Notes under the pieces: model-generated
The model's input: the letters and a program-made list of their open reading frames with translations, nothing else
Told to the model about the DNA's origin: nothing
Database searches by the model: none
Translations under genes and position numbers: made by a program
Source: Sphingorhabdus sp. EL138
GTDB lineage: Bacteria > Pseudomonadota > Alphaproteobacteria > Sphingomonadales > Sphingomonadaceae
DNA length: 64,000 nt
Reading direction: 5' to 3'
NCBI RefSeq assembly: GCF_945882965.1
Contig: NZ_CAMCWY010000013.1
Span: 1 to 64,000, forward strand
Shown here: piece after piece, positions 35,435-43,919 of the stretch
Position numbering within the stretch: the first letter of the stretch is position 1
How the letters are laid out: the number at the start of each line of letters is the position of its first letter

Positions 35435-36754
35435 GTTTTTCGCCCGTACGCGCCAGATGATATTGCCGACGTCATCGCTGACCAACAAGGCCCCATCCTT
35501 TGCCATCGCCAGCATCGTCGGGCGACCTTGCGCATTGCCATCCCTGTCCAAAAAGCCTGTGAGGACATTGACTGGCTTGCCGGCAGGTTCGCCCTTTGCA
35601 AAGGGAACGAAGATCACATCATAGCCCGACACAGGCTTGCGGTTCCACGACCCATGGCGGGCAACAAACGCCCCTTCGGTCAGGCTAGCACCCAGCTTGC
35701 CGTCATAGCCAAAGGCCAAGCCAAGCGGCGCTGTATGCGCGCCAAGTGCATAGTCCGGACGGCGTTCATATTCGCGCTTTGCCGGCTTTGGCGGTGACAC
35801 GCGGGCGTCGGTAAAACCGCCCCAATAATGTTGCGGCCAACCATAATCGGCACCAAATTCAACGAGCGCCAGATAGTCAGGCACCATATCGGACCCGAGC
35901 ATATCACGTTCGTTTACCACGCTCCACAAACGACCAGATTTATCCCAACCCAGACCAACGGGGTTACGCATCCCAATCGCATAGGGAATTTTCTTGTCCT
36001 TCGCGATGTCATATTCCAACACCATGGCACGGCCGTTTTCGACCTCCATACCAAGCTCGCCAATATTGCTGTTCGACCCCACCGCGATGTAGATTTTTTT
36101 GCCATCGGGTGACGCGGCAAGATTGCGCGTCCAATGGTTGTTCGGCGCAACAGCGTTGAACTTTGTCAGCTCCTTACCCTTAACCGTAATTTTTGTGTCG
36201 CCTGGCTTATAGGGAAAGACGATCAAGCCATCGGTATTGGCAACATAGAGCTCCTCACCAATCAGGACCATACCAAATGGCGAATTCAGTCCCGTCAGGA
36301 ACGGCGTTTTCAGTTCGGCCTTTCCATCACCATCGGCGTCCCGCAACAAGGTGATGCGGTTGGCAGAGGGGACATCCGCACCCGCCTTGCCCATCAGCCA
36401 TTTCATCACGAAACCCTCAATACCGCCAGCTTCGCGCGCTGGCGAATTTGTCTCGGCCACCAAAACGTCGCCATTGGGCAGCGTGTATACATTGCGCGGG
36501 TGGTCGAGACCGTCTGCAAAGCGTTCAACGATAAGACCCGGCGCGGCAATCGGTGCCTCGCCAGCTTGCCAGCGATCGACCTCCGCTATCTTTATGGTCG
36601 GGAAAATCTGCGGGCGCGGCGCGGTAATTTCGGGCGAAGCACCGGTAACCGCATCAAGCGAAAGTTTGGCAACATCGGGCCGGGTAATGTACCAAGTACC
36701 GGCAAGCGCCAGAACAATGACGATTAAAACGATGTTGCGCACGTGTTTCCACAT
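35432..36754 (-). CDS. PQQ-dependent sugar (sorbosone/glucose) dehydrogenase-like protein
   Basis: A 440-residue protein with an uncleaved-looking N-terminal hydrophobic anchor (about 7-24), then a six-bladed beta-propeller of the GSDH family: GLDHPRNVYTLPNGDVLVAE, NNHWTRNLAASPDGKKIYIAVGS, GMRNPVGLGW, NERD, GADYGWPQHYWGG and a final FVARHGSWNRKP. Soluble relatives oxidise aldoses using PQQ and Ca2+. It should face the periplasm. No PQQ synthesis genes are in the window. A small membrane-protein gene lies 12 bp upstream. The stop codon is inside the palindromic element. Confidence 0.87.
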   Translation of the reverse strand: MWKHVRNIVLIVIVLALAGTWYITRPDVAKLSLDAVTGASPEITAPRPQIFPTIKIAEVDRWQAGEAPIAAPGLIVERFADGLDHPRNVYTLPNGDVLVAETNSPAREAGGIEGFVMKWLMGKAGADVPSANRITLLRDADGDGKAELKTPFLTGLNSPFGMVLIGEELYVANTDGLIVFPYKPGDTKITVKGKELTKFNAVAPNNHWTRNLAASPDGKKIYIAVGSNSNIGELGMEVENGRAMVLEYDIAKDKKIPYAIGMRNPVGLGWDKSGRLWSVVNERDMLGSDMVPDYLALVEFGADYGWPQHYWGGFTDARVSPPKPAKREYERRPDYALGAHTAPLGLAFGYDGKLGASLTEGAFVARHGSWNRKPVSGYDVIFVPFAKGEPAGKPVNVLTGFLDRDGNAQGRPTMLAMAKDGALLVSDDVGNIIWRVRAKN

Positions 36755-36766
36755 ATGATTTATCCC

Positions 36767-36949
36767 TTAACGACGTTTGCGATCCATGAGCCAAATCAGC
36801 ACTGCGATAATAATACCGACTGCCATGCCGATGACTGTCCCAGCAGAGGCCTGATCCATGGCGACGCCAAAAATGGCCCCGATTAATAGCCCGAAGGCGA
36901 TGAAGATGCCGCCGGCAAAGCGGGGCGGACTGTTTTCTGTTCCGGACAT
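36767..36949 (-). CDS. Small two-helix membrane protein
   Basis: A 60-residue protein from MSGTENSPPRFAGG (36949); the frame is open to 36985. Two hydrophobic segments (about 13-30 and 35-54) are rich in Gly/Ala and end in the positive tail MDRKRR, which suggests both termini are cytoplasmic. I do not recognise a named family. It lies 12 bp upstream of the anchored sugar dehydrogenase gene on the same strand and is probably cotranscribed. Confidence 0.6.
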   Translation of the reverse strand: MSGTENSPPRFAGGIFIAFGLLIGAIFGVAMDQASAGTVIGMAVGIIIAVLIWLMDRKRR

Positions 36950-37416
36950 ATGCCCCCTTTGCCACCAACTATGATGCCCAAGCAAGCGCGATGTTTATCT
37001 GTCATATACGCTAACATATTGCTTTGCAGTTGGCCGATTGGTCAAGGCTACAAAAACCGGGGCCGAACTTCCGTCATCCAATGACAGCAACGGCAGCGGC
37101 ATAGGATTTGAAATAATATTCTACATCCGCCTGTGTTCGCGCCGCTTCACCAAACATGGCACAAGCACTTCGGCTTCAGACTTGCGATGATAGGGCCGGA
37201 TGGACAAGCGAGCGGTTTCGAGCGATGCGTTCATAGCAGCACTTTGCCGGATAAAGCGGTGGCAGACAAGTTTCAGTGGTAACGAAAAAGCCAGCCTTCT
37301 TCAGAAGACTGGCCTTAGCGTCAGAGCCTAATGATATAGGGCGAAACCTGAATGCGGCTTCTGCCCGGCGCTTAACAAGGTTAAGGAGCGGCGCCGGGCA
37401 AAATTTGTTAAGCTTG
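36950..37416. other. 467-bp intergenic region with two hairpins
   Basis: No convincing gene. At 37285-37314 there is a minus-strand intrinsic terminator (listed separately). At 37363-37371 and 37391-37399, GCCCGGCGC pairs with GCGCCGGGC around a Leu/Asn-like TTAAC-GTTAA loop, without a T-tract. Between about 37070 and 37235 two short minus-strand frames in different phases look like a decayed coding fragment but cannot be identified. Confidence 0.5.
37285..37314 (-). terminator. Intrinsic terminator for the glycine-zipper gene
   Basis: On the minus strand GCCAG-TCTTCT pairs with AGAAG-G-CTGGC around a tiny loop and is followed directly by TTTTT. It lies about 100 nt beyond the stop of the glycine-zipper gene, the nearest upstream minus-strand gene. 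Confidence 0.75.
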
Positions 37417-37782
37417 TTAGCGATAGCGACGGCAGTTATTGTCCGCCTTGTCGATGGCACGCCCCGCCAAGGCACCGACGGCTGCACCAATGATGCTGCC
37501 TTCGGTCTTGTTGCCGCGACGTGCGACTTCGTTACCAAGCAAACCACCTGCAACCGCACCGATTATGGTGCCGCCTGTACCCTTGTCGCAACGCGCGTTA
37601 TTGCGGTAATTATTATTACGATAAGCACGTTCAGCACGTCGGTCATAGCTGGCCTGACGATCATCACGGCTGTAATAGCCGTCATTATAATGTTCGCGCG
37701 CCATCGCTGGCGCTGCCGAAAATCCGGTTACAGCCGTGGTGGCAAGGACCAGTGCGCCGATGCTTTTCTTCAAATGTGTCAT
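37417..37782 (-). CDS. Glycine-zipper (2TM) envelope protein
   Basis: A 121-residue protein from ATG 37782 (MTHLKKSIGALVL). A signal peptide ends at PAMA-28/29. A Tyr/Arg/Asn-rich segment follows (about 30-62), then two glycine-zipper helices with GGTIIGAVAGGLLGNEVARRG and GSIIGAAVGALAGRAID. This is the exported glycine-zipper 2TM family seen in outer-membrane-associated proteins, whose role is structural or unknown. The longer upstream frame crosses the divergent promoter region and is not believed. A terminator lies downstream. Confidence 0.82.
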   Translation of the reverse strand: MTHLKKSIGALVLATTAVTGFSAAPAMAREHYNDGYYSRDDRQASYDRRAERAYRNNNYRNNARCDKGTGGTIIGAVAGGLLGNEVARRGNKTEGSIIGAAVGALAGRAIDKADNNCRRYR

Positions 37783-37945
37783 TTTCGATACTCCATGTTT
37801 TTTCAGCTTCGGCGCGCGTGCAGCAAATCGGCGATTTGTTTTGCTATCGATTGCCTTATGCACAGCCGCTATTGCACCGAAGCTGAATGCGATTGTTATC
37901 GTTCGTTCATCTATCGGCGCAGAAAAAGGAATGGTTGGGAGTGTC

Positions 37946-38971
37946 ATGACGGCAAGGATGAAACGTCTCGCGCTTGGTATCATCTTGGCGGTGCTCACCG
38001 TTGGCGGCGTTCGCACGATCTATCCTAACGACAGCCAAGACATAAAAGTGCGACGACTTGCCCTCAATCCCGATAACCCCGCCCAAGGGCAGGTAGGCGC
38101 TCTGGAATTTATCGCGGCATGGGAATTACGCAGCCGCAACGAGGATTTTGGAGGGATTTCAGCACTAGTTTCTGTGGGAAATAATCATTTTGTCGGGATT
38201 GGCGATAAAGCGACTGTCATTGGCTTCACATTGACCAAACATGGACGGATAGATGATTCTTTCATCGCGCCGCTGCCAAATTTGCACGGCCCGAATGTAA
38301 GTTACAAAGACCGCGATAGTGAGGCACTGGCTTATGATCGCGATAGCGGCCAATATTGGGTCAGTTTTGAGGGCAAGCACGCGATCCGGCGCTATTCAGT
38401 ATCCTTTGCCCAACAAACGGGAACGATACGGCCCGCAATATTGCAGAATTTGCCCCGCAACAAAGGCGCGGAGAGCATGGTCCGCCTGCACGATGGCCGG
38501 TTTATCATTATCGCCGAGAGCCTTGACGATGAAATACACAGCGCATGGCTATTTTCTGGCGACCCAATTGAAAGCGCCACCACCACAACGCCTTTCAAAT
38601 TCCATCCGCCCGCTGGCTACCGCGTGACTGATGCTGTGCAACTGCCCGACGGGCGAATCGTCCTTCTCAATCGCGCCATCGGGTTTCTGCGGGGCTTTTC
38701 GGCCAAGGTGTCGCTCTTAAGTTTCGAAAGCATACAGGGCATAGGGCGCGACAGCATGCTTTCGGCGGACGTGATTGCGTCGCTGGCGCCCCCATTGCTC
38801 GTCGACAATATGGAGGGGATTGCCGTCACCAGCGATGGCGACAAGCTGTTCCTCTGGCTGATCTCGGACAATAATTTCACCCTGTTACAGCGGACGATAT
38901 TGATGCAGTTTCGTCTGCCTCATCAACCCGACAGCAAAAAGCCGGAGGCATATACTGCCCCCGGCTTATGA
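37946..38971 (+). CDS. Esterase-like activity of phytase family protein
   Basis: About 341 residues from ATG 37946 (MTARMKRLALG); 37931 and 37958 are alternatives. An N-terminal hydrophobic segment (about 5-22) suggests export or anchoring. The rest reads as a beta-propeller with GGISALV, YKDRDSEALAYD, YWVSFEGKHAIRRY, KGAESMVRLHDGRFIIIAE and a late DNMEGIAV, matching the 'esterase-like activity of phytase' family. Substrate unknown. The last coding bases also hold the rpmB terminator. Confidence 0.8.
   Translation: MTARMKRLALGIILAVLTVGGVRTIYPNDSQDIKVRRLALNPDNPAQGQVGALEFIAAWELRSRNEDFGGISALVSVGNNHFVGIGDKATVIGFTLTKHGRIDDSFIAPLPNLHGPNVSYKDRDSEALAYDRDSGQYWVSFEGKHAIRRYSVSFAQQTGTIRPAILQNLPRNKGAESMVRLHDGRFIIIAESLDDEIHSAWLFSGDPIESATTTTPFKFHPPAGYRVTDAVQLPDGRIVLLNRAIGFLRGFSAKVSLLSFESIQGIGRDSMLSADVIASLAPPLLVDNMEGIAVTSDGDKLFLWLISDNNFTLLQRTILMQFRLPHQPDSKKPEAYTAPGL
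38936..38967 (-). terminator. rpmB intrinsic terminator, inside the 3' end of the convergent CDS
   Basis: On the minus strand AAGCCGG-GGGCA pairs with TGCCT-CCGGCTT around ATA and is followed by TTTTTGC. It starts 42 nt after the rpmB stop and is encoded within the final codons of the plus-strand phytase-like gene. Confidence 0.85.
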
Positions 38972-39009
38972 TTCGCCTGAGCAAAAGGCCGCGTCAGCAG
39001 CCTAAAGCT

Positions 39010-39300
39010 TCACGCCGCAGCTTTATGCTTCTTGGCGATTTCTTTTTTCACTTTGCGCGCATTGGTCGAAAGCTTCTCGTCTGAAGTCTTCAACAACCAA
39101 TTGTCGAGGCCACCAACATGTTCAACCGACCGCAGACCGTGGGTCGACACGCGGAACTTGTAGCCTTGCTCAAGCGAGTCCGACAACAACGTCACATTCT
39201 GCAGATTCGGCAGGAATGTGCGCTTCGTCTTGTTGTTGGCGTGGCTCACATTGTTGCCGACCAGACGGCCTTTACCGGTGAGTTCGCAGATGCGCGCCAT
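39010..39300 (-). CDS. rpmB: 50S ribosomal protein L28
   Basis: A 96-residue protein from ATG 39300 starting [27 protein letters not shown], the L28 hallmark, with [15 protein letters not shown] and a basic alphaproteobacterial C-terminal extension ([12 protein letters not shown]). It is a large-subunit ribosomal protein. A longer open frame to 39387 has no family match. It stands alone here with its own strong terminator downstream. There are no zinc cysteines. Confidence 0.96.
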   Translation of the reverse strand: MARICELTGKGRLVGNNVSHANNKTKRTFLPNLQNVTLLSDSLEQGYKFRVSTHGLRSVEHVGGLDNWLLKTSDEKLSTNARKVKKEIAKKHKAAA

Positions 39301-39431
39301 GATATATGTCCTGTATAAAATGAGTGTATGCGGAATCACTGACCCGCGAAAGTCGCTGCCTCTAACCTTCCACACCGAAAAGGTCAAGCCGATGTGTGGC
39401 CAAAAGGGGGAATCTGCGCTAGCAAAATCAC

Positions 39432-39887
39432 ATGTCCCTGACCAAAGCCCGCGAAATGATGCATGAAGCGCTCAATCTTGCCCGCGCAGCGGCTGCGCAC
39501 GGTGAAGTGCCCGTTGGCGCAATCGTCGTCAAGGACGGCGTCATTATCGGGCGCGGGTCGAACCGCCCGATGGAAAGCCATGACCCCACCGCGCATGCCG
39601 AAATCATCGCCATTCGTGCGGCGGCGGCGTATCTTGGCAATGACCGCCTCACCGGATGCGACCTGTGGGTAACGCTAGAGCCCTGCGCGATGTGTGCAGG
39701 CGCGATTGCCCATGCCCGCATAGTGCGGCTCTATTATGGCGCTGACGATGCAAAGGGCGGCGCTGTGGCGCATGGTCCGCGTTTGTTTGAACACGCGACG
39801 CTACACCATAGGCCGGAGGTGTATGCCGGCATCGCAGCAGAGGAATCTGCGGCCTTGCTCAAAAATTTCTTTGCGGAACGCCGTTAA
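39432..39887 (+). CDS. tadA: tRNA-specific adenosine deaminase
   Basis: A 151-residue cytidine-deaminase-fold zinc enzyme with His55-Ala-Glu57 and Pro84-Cys85-x2-Cys88 zinc/proton-shuttle motifs, and a [14 protein letters not shown] segment typical of TadA. It converts A34 of tRNA-Arg(ACG) to inosine and is usually essential. The start may be 39432 or the internal Met at residue 9. It ends converging with the dienelactone hydrolase gene, overlapping by 4 bp. Confidence 0.92.
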   Translation: MSLTKAREMMHEALNLARAAAAHGEVPVGAIVVKDGVIIGRGSNRPMESHDPTAHAEIIAIRAAAAYLGNDRLTGCDLWVTLEPCAMCAGAIAHARIVRLYYGADDAKGGAVAHGPRLFEHATLHHRPEVYAGIAAEESAALLKNFFAERR

Positions 39888-40789
39888 CGCAGATTTTTCC
39901 CGAAAAACGCAAGCGTTCGGGCCCAAGACAATTCTGCCGCCTGTGTGTCGAAACGCGGCGTGCTGTCATTGTGAAAACCATGCTGCGTGCCGAGGTAGAA
40001 ATGCACCTGAAACCGTTTCTGCTTTGCAATGAGCGCGGCCTGATAGGGCAACCAACCGGCATTAATCCGTTCGTCCACCTCGGCATAATGGACAAGCAAA
40101 GGCGCGTTAATCGCGGGCACTTCTTCCACTCGGGGCTGGCGACCATAATAAGGCACCGATGCCGCCATTTCGGGATAGGCCACCGCCAGCGCATTGCACA
40201 CGCCGCCGCCATAACAAAACCCAACTGCGCCCACCTTGCCCGTGCTTTCGGGATGATCGCGCAGATATTCAAAGCTGGCAAAGAAATCCTCCAGCAACTT
40301 GGCCGGATTTAGCTTCGCCTGATATTCCCGGCCCGTTTCATCATTGCCGGGATAGCCGCCAACGGAGGAAAGGCCATCAGGACCAAGCGCCGTATAGCCC
40401 GCCTTGGCCAAACGCCGGACCACATCCTCAATGTAGGGGTTAAGCCCACGATTTTCGTGGATCACAAGAACGGTCGGCAACTTGCCCTTGGCCTTTGCGG
40501 GTTTGGCCAGCAAGCCATTGATGCTGCCATGGCCGTCGGGACTTGGCACCGTCACGCGAGACGTGATGATCGCGGGGTCATCCGCTTTAACTTGCTGCGC
40601 CAGCGCGTAATCAGGCTTGAGCTGATTGAGAATCATCAGGCCCGTAACACCAGCCGCCGCAAATTTACCCGCCTCGCGAATAAATTCGCGCTTGGTCAGC
40701 TTGCCATGGACATAGCCATCAAAAATTTCGAGAGTATAGGGATGAAAGTCGCTGGCCTTCATACGGGTTGGCGTATCGGGTTGCGTCAT
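39884..40789 (-). CDS. Dienelactone hydrolase family protein
   Basis: A 301-residue alpha/beta hydrolase with the DLH nucleophile Cys192 in GFCYGGG, a following Asp (YAEVDERI) and His (TQHGFHND). An N-terminal region (about 1-70) carries REFIREAGKFAAAG, a Tat-like but degenerate segment with only KR, so export is uncertain. True dienelactone hydrolases act in chloroaromatic breakdown, but this long form with an N-terminal extension is widespread and its substrate is unknown. It lies 10 bp before the two-component genes on the same strand. Confidence 0.86.
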   Translation of the reverse strand: MTQPDTPTRMKASDFHPYTLEIFDGYVHGKLTKREFIREAGKFAAAGVTGLMILNQLKPDYALAQQVKADDPAIITSRVTVPSPDGHGSINGLLAKPAKAKGKLPTVLVIHENRGLNPYIEDVVRRLAKAGYTALGPDGLSSVGGYPGNDETGREYQAKLNPAKLLEDFFASFEYLRDHPESTGKVGAVGFCYGGGVCNALAVAYPEMAASVPYYGRQPRVEEVPAINAPLLVHYAEVDERINAGWLPYQAALIAKQKRFQVHFYLGTQHGFHNDSTPRFDTQAAELSWARTLAFFGKNLR

Positions 40790-40799
40790 GCCTATGTCC

Positions 40800-41600
40800 T
40801 TAATATACGAACCGGGCGACTACATCGCGATATGACCGGCTAACCTTCACCTGCGCGCCCGATTCCAGCACCAAAAAGCATTCGCCATTGGTATGCGGCT
40901 TAACCTGACGGACCTGATCCAAATTGACGATCGTAGAACGGTGCACCCGTTGGAAGGTTCGCGGGTCCAAGCGTTTTTCCAAATCCTTCATTGTCTCGCG
41001 CAGGATCAGCGAGTTATCGGCGGTGTAAATGCACATATAATCGCCCGCCGCATCAATCCGTTCAATGCTTTCAACATCGACACGGAAAATCTGGCCGCGA
41101 TCCTTAATATTTATCAGCTTTTCAAAGCGGGTGGATGCCACATCGTCATCCAATGACCCCAAATTGTCCGCCGCATTTGGCGCGACTTCGTTGATAACCG
41201 TTCGCAGGCGGTCGAGTTCTTCCGATGTCCGCTTGTCGGACAGCCTGCCGCGCACGCGGTCCATGGTATCGGCCAGCCGTTCGGGTTCCACCGGTTTCAT
41301 CAAATAATCGATGGCCTGCGCCTCAAACGCCTTGATGGCATGTTCGGAATAGGCGGTCACAAATACGAACAAGGGCGGGTCGATATCCATCACCCCCTGC
41401 ACAACCGAAAAGCCATCAAATCCGGGCATTTGAATATCCAGGAAGACCAAGTCCGGTTTTAACGTCTTGATCTTGCGAATGGCCTCACGACCATTGCTGC
41501 AGATGGCCACAATTTCGATATCGTCAAAAGGTTGAAGCCGTAATTCGAGACCCTGAATAGCCAGCTTTTCATCGTCTACCAATATTGTACGAATGCTCAT
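40800..41600 (-). CDS. LytTR-family response regulator
   Basis: A 266-residue regulator. The N-terminal receiver domain has acidic pocket DDE (9-11), phosphoacceptor Asp55 (FLDIQMPG) and Lys in MKPVEP. The C-terminal LytTR DNA-binding domain (about 165-265) has YMCIYTADNSLILRETMKDLEKRL and FQRVHRSTIVNLDQV. It should bind direct-repeat promoters. It overlaps the upstream sensor kinase gene by 4 nt, so the two form one signalling unit; the target genes are not evident. Confidence 0.93.
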   Translation of the reverse strand: MSIRTILVDDEKLAIQGLELRLQPFDDIEIVAICSNGREAIRKIKTLKPDLVFLDIQMPGFDGFSVVQGVMDIDPPLFVFVTAYSEHAIKAFEAQAIDYLMKPVEPERLADTMDRVRGRLSDKRTSEELDRLRTVINEVAPNAADNLGSLDDDVASTRFEKLINIKDRGQIFRVDVESIERIDAAGDYMCIYTADNSLILRETMKDLEKRLDPRTFQRVHRSTIVNLDQVRQVKPHTNGECFLVLESGAQVKVSRSYRDVVARFVY

Positions 41601-42733
41601 GCGGATATTTTTCCTTGCCGTTGCGCCCCCGCTTGATTGCCTTCCCCTGCTGTAATCCTGCTTTGATACGGGAGTTCCAACAAAACCTCAAATCCGCCCC
41701 CGGCTTTTACATAATGTTCAAAGCGTTGGTTCTCGCCATAGGCCTGCAACAAACGCTCACGCGTGTTCGCCATGCCGACACCTGTGGACAAGCTTTGGTC
41801 TTGTTGCCCCGGCTGCAAGCCCGGGCCAGTGTCCGAAACGGTGATCCGCACCCTTTGGCCGACGAGTTGAGCGGTCACAGAAATATCTGCGCCCTCTTCC
41901 TTCGGCGTCACGGCATATTTGATGGCATTTTCCACAAGTGGCTGAAGCAACAGCGACGGGACCAAGGCGTTTTCTACCGCAGGTTCGATGATGAAATATG
42001 TCCGCAAGCGTTCTTCAAACCGCATTTTTTCAATATCGAGATACAGCTTTAGCGTCTCAATTTCCTGGGTCACCGGTACTTTTGCCGCAGCTTCGTTGAT
42101 AAGCGTAAACCGCAAAAATGAGGACAGCCGCGACAGCATGGCATTGGCTTGTTCCGTCTGTTTCAACAGCACTAAGGTCGAAATGCTATTCAATGTGTTG
42201 AAAAGGAAATGGGGGTTAAGCTGATAGCGCAGCATCGTAAGCTGCGCGCTGGTCGCCTGCGCCTCCAACCGCATCATCTGGTCGGCTTGCTCTTCAGCGC
42301 GCACGAAATAATTGATGGCGTAATATAAAGCGGACCATGCACCAACAAGCAGGCTGTTCTTGAACAACGCGCCTAACAACAATTGGGCAAAGGGCGATTG
42401 GTCTGCACCCTCTCTGATCGTTTGAACAACCCATGTATCAATATACGCGTACAGCAAAGTTGCGCTCATGACCGCGAGTAAAGTCGTCCCCCAGGTTACA
42501 ACTGGACGCTTTTCAATGACATATCGGTATATAACCGATAGAATCAAGGTGACAGAATACCCAGTGACCGCAGAAATGAGCACTGGAACCAGAAAACTTA
42601 ACGGCTGTCCGTTTGCAATAACCGTAACCGCATAGAGGGCAGTAGCGCCTCCCCAACCGGCCGAGTGCAAGTTCCAAAAAGCGCGGTTCTTGTCCGCGAA
42701 GAAGGGTTTATCCGAAAGCTCTAATATGGCCAT
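41597..42733 (-). CDS. LytS-type sensor histidine kinase
   Basis: A 378-residue membrane kinase. Four hydrophobic segments (about 28-150) precede a kinase domain with the phosphoacceptor His175 in QLNPHFLFNTLNS, and a HATPase with PLVENAIKYAV and DTGPGLQPG. There is no periplasmic sensor loop of note, so the stimulus is probably sensed within the membrane. It is paired with the LytTR regulator that follows and transcribed divergently from the HD-domain gene. Confidence 0.92.
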   Translation of the reverse strand: MAILELSDKPFFADKNRAFWNLHSAGWGGATALYAVTVIANGQPLSFLVPVLISAVTGYSVTLILSVIYRYVIEKRPVVTWGTTLLAVMSATLLYAYIDTWVVQTIREGADQSPFAQLLLGALFKNSLLVGAWSALYYAINYFVRAEEQADQMMRLEAQATSAQLTMLRYQLNPHFLFNTLNSISTLVLLKQTEQANAMLSRLSSFLRFTLINEAAAKVPVTQEIETLKLYLDIEKMRFEERLRTYFIIEPAVENALVPSLLLQPLVENAIKYAVTPKEEGADISVTAQLVGQRVRITVSDTGPGLQPGQQDQSLSTGVGMANTRERLLQAYGENQRFEHYVKAGGGFEVLLELPYQSRITAGEGNQAGAQRQGKISA

Positions 42734-42822
42734 TTAATCGATCTAGCCGCATTTCGCGCGCTCATGAAGCCCTTGTTTCGTCTGCCAACGCTGTTAAACG
42801 TCGATAGCGAGAGGATAGCAGA

Positions 42823-43416
42823 ATGGACAGCCAAGAAGACCGCGCACAATTTCATGATATGTCGCAGAGCACGCAAGAGGATTGGCAAATCATCATGCGG
42901 CACAATATCCCGTTTTCGCAAGATGGCGGACGGCGGATTTTGGAGCATTTGAAATTGCTTGATGGAGATTTTGGCGGATTTGCAGTCGACAGGCTGACGC
43001 ACTCCTTACAAACCGCGACGCGCGCGCATCGTGATGGCCGGGATGAGGATTATGTCGTGATGGCGTTGCTGCATGACATTGGTGATACGCTGGGCGCGGC
43101 CAACCATCCGGACATCGCCGCTGCCATATTAAAGCCGTTCGTTTCGGAAAAGCTCCTTTGGATTGTGCAAAATCACGGAATTTTCCAAGGGCAGAATTTC
43201 TTCCACCATCTGGGCCTTGACCGCGACATGCGGGAGCAGTTTCGCGGGCATGAGTGGTTTGCCGATACCGAAGAGTTTATCGACAAATATGACTGCCCAT
43301 CCTTTGATCCGGAGTATGACACGCTTCCGCTCTCATTTTTCGAACCGATGGTGATGAAGCTTTTCCGTAGCCCGCTCAATAGCATCTACAAGCGGGCGAC
43401 AGAGGCCGTCGCTTAA
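42823..43416 (+). CDS. HD-domain protein (PhnZ/MIOX-like fold)
   Basis: A 197-residue HD-superfamily protein. Candidate metal ligands are His60 (THSLQ), His84-Asp85 (LLHDIGD), His95 (NHPD), His118 (NHGIF) and an Asp in KYDCPSFDP (157 or 162). The HSLQ motif and the 24-residue spacing to HD recall PhnZ and myo-inositol oxygenase type di-iron oxygenases rather than plain phosphohydrolases. No phosphonate genes are nearby. The start is ATG 42823; it is divergent from the sensor kinase. Confidence 0.75.
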   Translation: MDSQEDRAQFHDMSQSTQEDWQIIMRHNIPFSQDGGRRILEHLKLLDGDFGGFAVDRLTHSLQTATRAHRDGRDEDYVVMALLHDIGDTLGAANHPDIAAAILKPFVSEKLLWIVQNHGIFQGQNFFHHLGLDRDMREQFRGHEWFADTEEFIDKYDCPSFDPEYDTLPLSFFEPMVMKLFRSPLNSIYKRATEAVA

Positions 43417-43553
43417 ACCAGCCGGTTGCCCAGCGTGCTAATATTGCCAGCGTCCTTATAAACAGGGCCGTTGATGCTTATCTTTACAATATGTGGGTCA
43501 GCGCATCCTGAACAAAGCTGCACTTACGTACGCCTCCTCCAAAGGAAAATATC

Positions 43554-43679
43554 ATGGCCAAGAGCCAAAAGAAATCGAGCCGCGAAGTCCGCAAGCCAAA
43601 GGCCGAAAAGCCCAAAAAGCAAAACGCCTCGAACCCATCAACAAAGGGCAATCCAGCGGGCTTAGCGACAAAAAGCTGA
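43554..43679 (+). CDS. Small basic conserved protein (41 aa)
   Basis: A 41-residue ORF from ATG 43554 preceded by AAAGGAAA at a good distance. The product starts MAKSQKKSSREVRKPKAEKP and is mostly Lys, Arg, Ser and Pro. It resembles a family of very small, lysine-rich, unannotated proteobacterial proteins beginning MAKGQ-x-R-x-x-E-x-x-K-P-K. No function is known; nucleic-acid binding is a guess from charge. Overlapping frames in this spot lack ribosome binding sites. Confidence 0.65.
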   Translation: MAKSQKKSSREVRKPKAEKPKKQNASNPSTKGNPAGLATKS

Positions 43680-43754
43680 GGCTTTAATGTTCAGAGGCTG
43701 TATGGACAAAGCGGAGGGGCACCCAAAAGCCGCCGAGAACGCCTTCCGGCCAAA

Positions 43755-43919
43755 CTACCCCAGCTTTTCCCAATCCCCGTCGTCCCAGCGAAGGCTGGGG
43801 CCCATCACGTCTGTCAGTCTCGCACGATAGGCGACATAGGCTCCAGCCTGCGCTGGAGCGACGGTGCTTATGGGGGAGCGGATTTTGCCGGTATTTTTAG
43901 CAATTTTGGCGGCCGACAT
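43755..43919 (-). CDS. Candidate 54-aa protein reading through a palindromic repeat
   Basis: ATG 43919 to TAG 43755. GAGGAGA lies 7 nt upstream of the ATG, better than most genes in the window. The first 18 residues (MSAAKIAKNTGKIRSPIS) are unique; the next part, VAPAQAGAYVAYRARL to SLRWDDG, is the translation of the intergenic repeat. I do not recognise a family. It may be a real small gene extended by repeat insertion, or a chance ORF. Confidence 0.35.
   Translation of the reverse strand: MSAAKIAKNTGKIRSPISTVAPAQAGAYVAYRARLTDVMGPSLRWDDGDWEKLG
43779..43862. repeat. Palindromic intergenic repeat
   Basis: Two hairpin units: CCCAGCGAAGGCTGGGG (43784-43800) and CTCCAGCCTGCGCTGGAG (43841-43858), separated by a less conserved middle. 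The CCCAGC-GAAGGC-TGGG core recurs in altered form at 57474-57507. It is typical of dispersed REP-like repeats in alphaproteobacteria. Confidence 0.7.

Noticed and set aside
37736-37945. Extended N-terminus of the phytase-like protein
   Set aside because: It overlaps the signal peptide of the divergent glycine-zipper gene and lacks a ribosome binding site; the hydrophobic export segment begins only after 37946.
43493-43687. A 64-codon plus-strand frame over the small basic gene
   Set aside because: It is in another phase from the ATG at 43554, which has a well-placed AAAGGAAA; the longer frame has no ribosome binding site.
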